A DNA stretch of 64,000 bases from Todiramphus chloris collaris (Eukaryota > Chordata > Aves > Coraciiformes > Alcedinidae), in contig JANVCC010000020.1 in assembly GCA_025345505.1 (NCBI GenBank), positions 53,121,523 through 53,185,522 on the forward strand. Reading direction: 5' to 3'. The notes below the pieces were generated by a model, which had not been told where the DNA came from, ran no database searches, and was given only the letters and a program-made list of their open reading frames with translations. The position numbers and the translations under genes are program-made. This document shows, in pieces, positions 14,026 to 24,400 of the stretch (position 1 is the stretch's first letter; each line of letters begins with the position of its first letter).

Positions 14026-14638
14026 TGTCATCATAAATTGTAGTTTAGTAGCCTTGTAATTGTAGCTTGTTTTACATAGCCGTAAACTGTGTCTTGTCTT
14101 ACATAGTTGTGAGTTGTGTTTTGTCTCACATAGTCTTGAAAGTTATCAAGGTTCTCATAAATCCTGTAGCCTGTCTTGTGTAGTTTTGGTCTGTGTAGAT
14201 AAGGGAACTTACTCCCAGACAGGAAGAAATATAGGAGAGCCTCTCTGCAGATAAGCCAGATCACACCAACCCTCTGATTCCTGACTCATCATTTTGAGAC
14301 AAAAGGTGAAAAGTACACTGTGAGGAAGACTGGGGGCCTTCCTCCTGAAGACCCCGGCCCACGACCACCAGACACCAGTGCGCAAGTGCCAAAGGGAGGA
14401 GACCTATGATAATGAGTCCCTGGACCTGATTATAATAATCCAACCCCACATAATGAATATGCAGTTAACGCTGTTGGATATTCATGATTTAGTGTGATAA
14501 ATGCCTGCCTGCTTGACATCTCGGTGTGCGTGTTGATGGAGTGCAGACTCCCCGCGCACCCAGCGCTGCTTGCTCATTCCCCATCACTAATAAATTTTTA
14601 TTTTTCTATTTAAAGACTATTTGGTCTCATTTATAACA
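14026..14638 (+). mobile_element. Probable solo LTR, plus orientation
   Basis: The block ends ..CTCATTTATAACA, with AATAAA at 14589-14594 shortly before the end, the arrangement of an R/U5 region. A matching start is TGTCATCATAAA at 14026, which mirrors the TTTATAACA end imperfectly. Near the left end are three 27-bp direct repeats, each closing in ACATAG (ends at 14079, 14106 and 14133), like the U3 enhancer repeats of gammaretrovirus-type LTRs. I found no target-site duplication and no internal viral region. Orientation and right end are fairly secure; the left boundary is less so. Confidence 0.55.
14053..14133 (+). repeat. Three 27-bp direct repeats in LTR U3
   Basis: Units at 14053-14079, 14080-14106 and 14107-14133 share a core of ..TTGTCTTACATAG / TTGTCTCACATAG with TGT-rich lead sequence. 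The identical spacing of ACATAG (27 and 27 bp) is visible directly. Tandem U3 repeats commonly act as enhancers in retroviral LTRs; that role here is inferred. Confidence 0.65.
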
Positions 14639-16093
14639 AAACCTTCTTAAATAACTGCAGAATAAGGAAGATTCATGTCTTTTGTGTCTTTGAAGATCTA
14701 CCTAAGCTCTATTATACGGACGATTAATTTGTTTTCCGAAGAAACCAAGAGAGGCTCAGAAAACTCAGGACTGCCCTCTTGCTGGTGCACACCACCTGCA
14801 GTACCACTTGATGTCCCCGTGCTGAATAAACTCTGTCGGGCGTGGTCCGCTGTCATACGGCAGCAAAGAGAGCCGGGTGGAAACTAATTAAGTTTTCTGC
14901 ACTGCATCTCTTCAGCGCTCATCTCTCTCTGAGACAGACTTCTTCTATGTAGGATGATACAAATCTGCCTCGCGGTTAACAAGAGCAAAAAAGTTGAAGA
15001 TATATAAAAATATGCAGGACCTTACAACTAATAGCCAGTAAAATCAGGAAGAAATAGATACCCCAGTATTTTGGAAGTAAAGAGAAAGAAAAGTATACAT
15101 CAGTTATTTAACAGGGGAAATGAGCAAAGTTGTGATAGAAAGATGAAATGTTAAACATTAAGCTATTCATATATGAATTATTGGCTGGTCATCCTTTGGA
15201 AACTTTGCTGGAGAATGAGTAAGGAAAATGTCAGTACAAAGACATCTTATTTCAGAGATGGTTGGTTAAAAAGTAGGTCAGCTGTATTTCCAGTGCACTT
15301 CTACAATGAACACAGTGACTTTGGTGTACCAGAAACCCTTTGCCTTTTTGTCAGATGTACTTCAACTTACAGAAGTTTTGAATTAGAAGCAAGTATTACT
15401 GGGGCTCTTCTGTGGTGATGCAGGAAATTGAGGGATACATTTGTCCTTAATGATTGTCCATCAACAGACTTACAAATACAAGCCTCTAACACACTGATCC
15501 TTACAAGCATTTAGGAAATCTGGGGGCATCTCAGGACTCTCTATAAAACCACAGTCCTCTAGTAACTTCCCAGCTATTCCTTCCCTGCTCTTCCCTGCAT
15601 CTCACAGAAGACAGAAGGCACAGATTTTCAGCCCTACTAAATCAGCCTGGTGGTGGAAAGACAAGTTAAAAACCTAATGAACAATGTCAAATTCCTCTTG
15701 CCAAGTAAATGCTGTTCAGAAAAGATGAAAATTGCAATGTGAGCTTGTCTGAAGTACAGCCACTAACTCACACCACTGTAAATTGAATGAAATTTATCCA
15801 TTATGATGGGCTTGATCTTTGATTTTATTTTCAGGTAGTGCGGAACAGTACTCAGATCTTAAACTCTAAACATGCTACTTTGTCCTTTCAATTTTAATAA
15901 GGATGTAAATTCTTGATCACAACTTCAGGGTGTAAGAACAGAGCAATGAAATCATCTATCACCAGTTATTTATTTTAATATAGATTGCGTTCCTAATTGT
16001 TTTCTGGCACTTTAAAGCCATTCACCATTCACTGAACTTCAAGAAAGGAGATCTTTGAAGCAAACTGTTATTGCCTGTCTTGCCATGTCTTCA
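14639..16093. other. Non-coding stretch, no gene recognised
   Basis: AT-rich sequence between two retroviral elements. No exon, RNA gene or further repeat was recognised. Confidence 0.5.
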
Positions 16094-16098
16094 CAATC

Positions 16099-16825
16099 TG
16101 TTGAGGTTTTGGGGAGTTATTCTGTTTTCCTTCTCTTAAAGAATTTTTCCATACTTGTTTGTCAGGGAGGTAAATGGCCGTAGTTAAGAGACACAAAAGG
16201 ACCTGGCCACAGGGGGAGGGGTCCAGCCTGCCGAATAAAGGGGGTTGGGTGGAGCCCCTGGGGCTCTCACTTGGTTTGCTCCCTGCATTCGAGGAGGAGA
16301 AGCTGCCCTCGTGGTGCAGAGACCTCATCCCCGCTGCATCTCCTGCTCTCCCTGCTGCCTACCGAGGATCCTCTGGACACCGGGATCAGCTTGGAGAGAG
16401 GTCGTCCCTGCTTTTCGTCTCCTGTTTTTCCTCCTACCCCTGCTGTCTCCCGAGGATCCTGCTGGGCACCGGGATCGGCTGCCCAGGGGGTTCGTGACGC
16501 GGGCTTTCCGTCGGCCATTGCCCCGTGGGGACTGAGCTGGCTCCGGAGCGGCGGGGAGACCATCGCGCCCTCCCTGCTCCCCGGGAGCCACCCGAGAGGC
16601 TGGCACTGGGTTCCCTGTGCTGTTTGCTGTTACTGCCATAGTTAGTGTTGTTTGTTTGTCCTGTTATATATATTTTGTAAAGAACTGTTATTCCTATTCC
16701 TCATATCTTTGCCTGAAAGCCCCTTAATTTAAAATTACAAGCATTCGGAGGGGAGGGGGTTGCATTTCCATTCCAAGGGCGGCTCCTGCCTTCCTTGGCA
16801 GACACCTGTCTTTCAAACCAAGACA
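16099..16825 (+). repeat. 5' LTR of class II ERV (727 bp)
   Basis: It starts TGTTGAGG directly after CAATC and ends CAAGACA. Its last 235 bp (16591-16825) recur with few changes at 18201-18436. AATAAA lies at 16234-16239 and may be the poly(A) signal. The middle part (about 16200-16620) is GC-rich, which is why several meaningless overlapping open frames appear there on both strands. Confidence 0.85.
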
Positions 16826-16830
16826 GATTT

Positions 16831-16848
16831 TGGCGCCCAACGTGGGGC
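16831..16848 (+). other. Primer-binding site, tRNA-Lys(1,2) type
   Basis: TGGCGCCCAACGTGGGGC is the 18-base complement of the 3' end of the CUU/UUU-type lysine tRNA used by betaretroviruses and ERVK elements. It lies 5 bases after the CA end of the 5' LTR, the correct position for priming minus-strand DNA synthesis. This is the strongest single piece of evidence for the class of this element. Confidence 0.95.
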
Positions 16849-16942
16849 TTGAGGGCATCGAGAGGAGGGTGAAAAAAGAAATAACAGTTCCCGGGTAATC
16901 TAATTGTGTGTGACAGATATTGCAAACTTGTTCGGCGGCACC

Positions 16943-18256
16943 ATGTGGTCTGGCCTGCCCCGGTTCGCATGGCACGTGGCCGTGGCTGTGTTCCTCCCCT
17001 TTGCAGCTCCTTTTCTTAACATGGATCCCCTGGCTAAGGTCACTGCGGCTGTTACCCAGTTTGCACAGTGGGTTGATAAAGTGAGGGATTCCTGGGTTAT
17101 CAAATTCCTCTGGAGTGTGGGCACATGGATACAGGGCTATCACACACTAAGCGCATGTTTTTGGGGTTATATGAAAAATGGTACTTTCTGTGAGGAAATA
17201 ACACGGTGGGAACTTTTCTCCCAACCCTTCAACCAGTTCTTTGGGCCTACCCCACCGGCTTTTGAAGGGTTTAGATTTCCTCTAGATACTAGCCAAATGT
17301 TGTTGATAGTCCTGCTCTATTTAGCATTCAGATCAGCTTGGATAACTGCCCAGGAACCCACCCCAGAGGCTAGGAGTGCTGCCCCAGAACCTGACCCTGC
17401 CCCACAGCCTGACCCTGCCCCACAGCCCACCTCAGAAACAGACCACTCAAGTTCGTTAGCGGTACTGATGAAGGAGATGCATGAGATGCTGAGGGAATAC
17501 ACCTCCCCAGCTGATGGGAAACCCTCTCCCTGCCCCAAAGAGGGGGATCCTGGTGGTGCAGCAGTGGAACCCACAGATGTTACAACCGTCCAGGTTCCAG
17601 CTGAACCACAAGGGCAGCCCCAGCCAGCAGCATTTGCCCCTGTGCAGAGGAGGAAGTGTAAGGCCAAATCAGCACGCCCAGTTAATGATGATGGGGAACC
17701 AGGGCCCTCACAACCAGCAGGAGAGCCAGAGCCTGAAATCATCACCGAGTCCCTGTCGTATGACAGCCTCCGTAATCTGCGCAAAGACATTGTGCGACGG
17801 GGGCACGAGGCTTATACAACCTGGTTACCTCGGGTTTGGGACCTTATGGGCAAAGGCGTGCAACTGGATGGGGGTGAAGCGAGGTATTTGGGATCCCTGA
17901 CCCAGGACCCAGGTGTAGATCAAGTATTTGTGAGGGAGCCAGGGCCCCTTTCTCTCTGGGAGCGGCTTTTAACAAGTGTGAGAGAAAGATTTGTCCATAG
18001 AGAGAGAATGCAGGAGTACCACCATAAAATGCAATGGAAGACACTTGAGGAAGCGATCCAACAGCTAAGAGAAGTGGCAGTATTAGAGGTACTCTTTGGG
18101 AGGGATGGACAGCATGATAATGACCCCGACCAAGTCAGGTGCACAGGGCAGATGCTGTGGAACCTGTGGAACCTGGCAAGACTAGGGAACCTGACAAGCC
18201 CCCGAGAGGTTGGCACTGGGTTCCCTGTGCTGTTTTCCTGTTACTGCCATAGTTAG
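16943..18256 (+). CDS. Gag-like open frame fused into the 3' LTR (437 aa)
   Basis: An uninterrupted frame starts at ATG 16943 (accATGt context), about 95 bp after the primer site. Residues 8-25 and 119-134 are strongly hydrophobic. A Pro/Glu-rich linker with PDPAPQ repeats covers about 137-280. A helical, charged domain follows from about 285 (SYDSLRNLRKD, TWLPRVWD, LSLWERLL), of the sort found in bird ERV Gag proteins as I recall them. Gag normally forms the virion core. The frame has no zinc knuckles, because the 3' part of gag is deleted. The last roughly 18 residues are read from LTR sequence, so the natural terminus is lost. In-frame codons exist further upstream, but 16943 is the first ATG. 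Two hydrophobic segments are unusual for a matrix region. No stop or frameshift interrupts it, but expression is unknown. Confidence 0.7.
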   Translation: MWSGLPRFAWHVAVAVFLPFAAPFLNMDPLAKVTAAVTQFAQWVDKVRDSWVIKFLWSVGTWIQGYHTLSACFWGYMKNGTFCEEITRWELFSQPFNQFFGPTPPAFEGFRFPLDTSQMLLIVLLYLAFRSAWITAQEPTPEARSAAPEPDPAPQPDPAPQPTSETDHSSSLAVLMKEMHEMLREYTSPADGKPSPCPKEGDPGGAAVEPTDVTTVQVPAEPQGQPQPAAFAPVQRRKCKAKSARPVNDDGEPGPSQPAGEPEPEIITESLSYDSLRNLRKDIVRRGHEAYTTWLPRVWDLMGKGVQLDGGEARYLGSLTQDPGVDQVFVREPGPLSLWERLLTSVRERFVHRERMQEYHHKMQWKTLEEAIQQLREVAVLEVLFGRDGQHDNDPDQVRCTGQMLWNLWNLARLGNLTSPREVGTGFPVLFSCYCHS

Positions 18257-18436
18257 TGTTGTTTGTTTGTCCTGTTATATATATTTAGTAAAGAACTGTT
18301 ATTCCTATTCCTCATATCTTTGCCTGAAAGCCCCTTAATTTAAAATTACAAGCATTCGGAGGGGAGGGGGTTGCATTTCCATTCCAAGGGGGGCTCCTGC
18401 CTTCCTTGGAAGACACCTGTCTTTCAAACCAAGACA
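18201..18436 (+). repeat. 3' LTR remnant (236 bp)
   Basis: This is nearly identical to the 3' third of the 5' LTR (16591-16825), with scattered single-base differences and small indels. It ends CAAGACA and is followed by the target repeat CAATC. The first about 490 bp of a full LTR are absent. The gag frame runs into it and stops at 18254-18256. Confidence 0.9.
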
Positions 18437-18441
18437 CAATC

Positions 18442-21400
18442 AAAAACTGCTTATGGATTTCACATTCTCATGCCCTTTTTCTTTAATTCTGCATGAAGAG
18501 AAAGTTGAGAGGAATAGCAATAACTGGAGAATATCTTGAACTCCTGGGATAAGAGGTGAGAAGATGTTATTAGTCTCTCTTAATACCTATATTTTCAAAG
18601 TGTAGCCTATTGAGTGCAGTGAAATTATTTTGGCTTTTAAAATCATAAATCCACTTAAAACTATAGGTCACTGAACATTCAAGTTGTCATGCAACAGCAG
18701 TACAGTCAAGCACCTTCATTGTTTGCAAAACTCAATGTTAACAGATACATTGTCATAGTGATAGTATCTTTTCTCAATCCTCTTCCATTAAGACTTGTCT
18801 ATTACTAAGGAGTACAATCCGTCTAACTTTACAATGCTCATACTACCTACAGTGTTTTGGGTAAGATGCTAGAATTTCTGAAAAATGAGATTTCTTCAGA
18901 GAAAAGTCAGAACAGTGCTAACAAAACTTAAATTGCTCTGAAAACACGTAACTGTCTTCTGAATGTGTACAACTTTCCTTAATTTAAGGAAATCAACAGT
19001 GAGCAGTTATCAAACATCTGTATGAGACATTCCAACATGAGGTAAATGCTGAAACTTAGATAGAACCAACTATCTGGTCTGGAGGTAACTTGATGTTTAC
19101 TCAGAGAAACCCTGAAAATTTTTCTATGAAGAGTACAGCAGCTAATGCAATACTGTATATAAATATATATACATAGAAGAATGTTCAAAATCAATTAATT
19201 ATCTTTCATAACATATCTACCTGTTATAAATCAAGACAAGGTTGTCACCACTCTTGCATCAAGGTTAATCTACTCATGACCATTAAATTCACACACATGT
19301 ATTATCAAGGATCTATTTTATGGCTTCTCACTCCAGTAATCTTGAGCATTACCAGTTGAACAGCAGCATGACATTTCATATCACAGGTGTAGGAAAGCAA
19401 GAAAGGATTGAACCGTTATCTCTGGCTTTCATGTTATGTTTTTAGCGGTACAGGAATAAGATCAGTAGGAACTAGTCAGCAAGGCAAAGCTATAAAAACC
19501 ATGAAAAAAACATAGAAAGACTCACACATCACTGTTTTTTAACCCAGCAAATGATGGAGAATATTTCTGTATAACAAGAGAAGCATTAACCTACCTCCTG
19601 AAAAAGTATCGGTCAAAGGTGACCAAGCTAAGCCTCAGCATTCCCAAATGCTGGAAATCAGTGAATGCTGAAGCCCAGCCTGTATCACCTTGCTAACAAG
19701 CTGAAATTTTATTTCACTTAGTAGACTATGCTGAATAAAGGGACAGATATCTAAATAAAAGTTACCAAGTTTGCCTGTGAAAAGTCCTGAACTACAGAGG
19801 AAAATCAGAACCCTATTCTACTGTTTGTATTTCTAGGAACCACATTAAAAAATCTAGCAGTAGCAAAAGCCATATATTTTGATAGGAGTAGTCAACTACT
19901 GTGTAGCTTTGCAAACTGAACAAATCAACTGCGATGAAGATTTGCCCCTCTTCCTCTGTGATAATCTCTTTGAATATACCATTTGATGCAAACCTGGTGG
20001 GCAGTTTGTCAGAGCACTGACAATCTGTGCTGGCTCACAAGTCTGAGGAAAGGCAATGACAAACAGAAGATAAATGCTATCTTGAAAACTGTTTCTCCAC
20101 AATCAGAGAGAATTGCTTTAAGGCATATTAAATCCAGGCTAAGTGCATTTAGTGACCCGCTAGCATTTGCTGCTGAAAACAGCTGGATTTGAAATGTTAA
20201 GCCTCAGTTTTGATTAACTATCCAGTAATCTACGAGGGCGGCCATAAAACACAGAACAGATTTATCTTTAAAAGGAAGAAAGCAAAATGTTTCCTCTCAT
20301 TAACTTTTGAAAAAAGCTTAATTGGAGAGGCAGCAAATACACAGATCAGACAAACAGAGAGATGAGGCACTGATATTATTCTTTCCTGCAGCAGTAGTAA
20401 ACAATGTAAATTTTAGACTGTCTAATGTTACCAGGGGTATTTTTGGTGACTAAGATCTTAAACTCACAGCAGTGGCACATTTAGAACATGCTGTGAATTA
20501 CTGAATGGAAAGCTGAAGCTGAAAGCTGAGTAGTCTATCTTACATTTAACAAAATTCACAAGGTCCTCCAAGATCCATCTCACATAAATGGCTATACTGA
20601 TTACATTCTATACACCCTAGGAGCACTTCTGTGGATGCAGAACAAACAGACAAGGACCATGGATTGACAGCATCAGGCACTCAGAAATTGAAATGTGCCA
20701 TTCGCGAACAATCCAGTAAATCAGGTCTAAAAATAGTCTATAAAAGAGATTTCAGTGAATTAGAAGTTCATTGAGTTCATCCATTGACATGCGCTTTCTA
20801 AAGCCACATTTTCACACATTAAAGCAGCACCAGCCTCAGTATATCACAAAAGGTGTAATTACCAGGCAGTAAGTTACACACTTTTGCTAAGGAAGATGAC
20901 TGAGGCTTTTTACGAAGACCTGCATAGGCACCACACACTTTAACTGGCATGAAGGTTAAGCTTCTTAAATTCACACAGAAAATCAACAGCTCATTTAAAC
21001 ATCCCACATAGCGCCTCAACTCACACAGCCAAAGGATCCAGAGTTCCTTCATGGGGACATGGCGAACACAGGGATGTCCAGGAGCAATGAGGGAGGGCAC
21101 GTGTTGCACCCAGGAGTATGTATGGCCTTTGCACAGCAGGGAGATCCAGGAAGGCTTCTGCTCCCAAGGAGGCTTCATATACTTCTCGTCCTTCTGAAAG
21201 GAAACAGTAAATGGATGTTATTTGTAAATACAGCTTTAGCCAGACTCCAACAGATCTCAGCCCATCTGAAAGAACCAAAACTATGCAGAAACATGTAACC
21301 CACATACCCGATTTCCTTTTTGTGGCAGCTTTTCTGAATCATGTAAAGAACATCTCCCTGCTAAGAAGTCTTACTGTTTTTAAGCTAGAAAAGATTTATA

Positions 21401-24400
21401 TTGGTTTATAAAGACTCCCTCAGGTACTTTTTCCATGTGCACTATTTCTCAGTGCAAAATTTCACTGGCATGCCTTCACTATTCTGCTCACAGCACAGTG
21501 ATCATATTTCTCATAAATGACAAGTGCAACAAAAAGCTATCTGCTATTTAATGCAACAATGCAACTGGAACCAAGACCATCAGATCTGTACTGGTAATGT
21601 GGTAATGCCTGCTCTGCTCTCATACTGATTGGTCCCTCCACCCACAGCTTTGCTGAGTGACCAATTAGTCAAATTGGACTGTTGAACTATGGGATTAAAT
21701 GCCAAATTGAAAATAGGTTCATGGAGCTTTCCCTTCCAATGGCTTTTCTTTTGTAAATGAAGGGAGTATCTACTCAAACTGGGCTTCCTGGCCGGGAAGG
21801 GAGCAGCATCTAAATGCAAATACAGGTAAAGACAAACGCTTTTCTTGTTACCTGGAACTAGATGCAGTGAGCTGGAACTACTCAGCAAGAAGTCAGTCAA
21901 CACAAGGAGGAACCTTTCTGACAAAGCATTAAGAATGGCCCTATTTTCTGCCAAGAGTTAAATTTAAATGGATCCAAGGATAGCCTGAAGGAAACTGAAG
22001 TATAACTGTACAAGACTGATGAAGCTGAGGCAGGGATGATTGTAGCAAGCTTTTCACCCAGGAGGGAAAGACACAGCTGCACAGCCAGATGCTGGTAAGA
22101 ACATAGTCCTGATCATGACATGGTCATCACAGGCCAACCAGATGTGTAAATAAAACAGAAAGCACTTCATAAAGAGAAACAAACTATTAGACCCCAGATC
22201 GTATTTGCTGTTTATCCACATTTTCTTTAACCTGCATGAAGCCTTCTGAGCTGGCACTTATGCACACTCTAACCTCTTTTAGGAAGTAAGAGAATTTTAA
22301 CCTTCCTTTCTGAAACAGGCAAAGGGAGATAAGGTCTTCAGCATACTGAATACTCCCCTATTTGCACAGCTCTACACAAACGCAATCAACTAAGCATACC
22401 TACAGCATTCCTAATCACTACTGCATGTGCAGGATCACAATGTGTTAATCCCAGCATTTGCACTACTGAAGGTAATAAGGTTGGAGATAAGTAAAGTAAT
22501 TCAAAAGACTACAACATTGGTGAGATTTTAAATGCCATTACCTACGAACACTATCTTAATTTTACAGGGTGCCTATGTAGGCGTTGTAAAAATCCCTTTG
22601 CCTTTGGGAAGGACTGCAACTTACTTTAACATTATTGGCATCACAGATTTTCTTAATCTTTCCTCAGAGCATTGGAACAATTCTATAAATTTCCTGGCTT
22701 ATCTTGCAAATTAATTCGGAGCTGCAAATATGGCTCTAGAGGCTGATTCTCCCTATGTCTGCACTCTGTTAATTATGCTGAAGGAAAAGCAGCAGCAGTT
22801 GAGGACAGAATGCTGCTGCTCTGCCAGGGTAGTGTTCACCATTGCTGGGAACAGAGGTAAGTGCACTGCAAAGGCCAGGACACTGGGGATCTGTCTGTTT
22901 TAACCCACCCCTACAAATCCACTGGAGAGGGCACTGCAAGTGAAATAGTGGGTGTATATACTCTAATGGTCTTTGTCTCTAGATATTTCTAAGTTTGGAA
23001 TAACTCACAGAGAAGAAGCTAATGCTTTTAGGTACCCCAAAGGGTTCGTCTGACATTTTGGAGCTGGGGAAAAAAACACATGACTAAAAGCTACAATCAG
23101 CAGTTTGGCATTGGGACATTCAGCCATAAGCATGATTGATATTACATTTGGTTCTGCTAGACATTGTCCATACAATAGAGCTATTGGCACCTTAGGAGCA
23201 AAATGTCTTTTCTGATGCAATTTTTAAGGTTACCTTTGTAGCATACCAGAAGTTTTAATTGAGAAAACCCATCTGGTAGAGGTCTTCTGACTCAGTGTGG
23301 TTCTGAGTCTTCAGCCTGACCTGTAGCCTGCCCCCATTTCCATGTTATACAGAAGTTTCTATTGTCCACATTTAACTCCTCTGTAGTTCATTGGATGACA
23401 AATCACCGTCTGATATTAACAATACTTAAACAATTTTCTCTCTACCTGCTCCCAACAAAGACAGGTGATTACTTTTCTTCCATGTGATCTGGTTTTTTTG
23501 GTTGCTTGGCTCTAATGAAGCTTGCCTTTTACAATCACCTACAGCTTTGCTTGTTTTGCAGTCTTGAAGGCACACCAACAGTAGTTGTCGTTCTGCTTTT
23601 TTGTTGTTATTGTTTTAAATGACTCAATATCTGAAAATGTTTTTAGCTCAAGTTCTTCTCAGGATAAAAATGGGGCTCTGTGAGCACAAGATATATTATT
23701 AGGGTGCACAGCTTGCTTCCCCCTCCCAACAAACAGAAATCATTCCCTCTGAATATTCTTTCCCCTATGGAAAAGACAGCCCAACAGAGAATTTAGGTCT
23801 GAAATGTGAAAACACAGCAAGAGACAGTTTCTGATGGTGAGCAAAATAAGTGTAAAATTGAGATGAGAATCTGTCCCCAGTCACTAGCTGCTATTTGCTC
23901 AGTCTTCTCCTGAGGCTGATTTTAGTTCTCCTGTTCTGTCAGACAAATTCCTACAACTCTTTTACAGACAATCAAGGAATTTCATTCCTATAATATTTTT
24001 AAAAACCTAGGTGAGTACTATTTTCCCAGGGTAATTGAGGGGACAAGGCGGCTGGTGTGCATGGGGAAAGGTTGTCTATTAAGTATGGACAACACAGCTG
24101 AACAACATTCTGCTGGGTCAGGATGTCCTTTTGCAACATCTTCATCCCTGTCTTTAATTCATGTATTTGTTGTCTTCAATAGTTTTGTTCAAGAAATATA
24201 TTGACAAATCCTTGGCATTCACATCAGAGCATTTCAGCAATTCACCATACTATCAGAGGCTGAACAATGTTACACCTGCAAGTATCTTTTCATTGTTTCA
24301 CAACGCATCTACACTGATTCCAGAGGCCAGTCATCACATCTATAAAGAAATCTCTTTAAAGGGCTATTTCAATAGAAAAAAAAACATAATTTGAAACTTT

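Larger units (their letters stand above)
16099..18436 (+). mobile_element. Internally deleted class II endogenous retrovirus
   Basis: The order is: full 5' LTR (16099-16825), 5-bp spacer, primer-binding site (16831-16848), leader, gag-like frame (16943-18256), truncated 3' LTR (18201-18436). The element is bounded by the 5-bp direct repeat CAATC at 16094-16098 and 18437-18441, the expected mark of integration. pol, env, the rest of gag and the first about 490 bp of the 3' LTR are missing, so one deletion joined gag to the 3' LTR at 18200/18201. The lysine-tRNA primer type places it with class II (beta-like, ERVK-type) elements. Since both outer ends and the target repeat are intact, the deletion came at or after integration, or an already deleted non-autonomous genome was copied in. 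Confidence 0.9.

Noticed and set aside
16174-16645. Several overlapping open frames on both strands
   Set aside because: They lie in the GC-rich part of the 5' LTR, where stops are rare. No domain is seen.
17317-17790. 157-codon antisense open frame
   Set aside because: Shadow of the Gag-like frame on the opposite strand, made by its Pro/Glu-rich codons.
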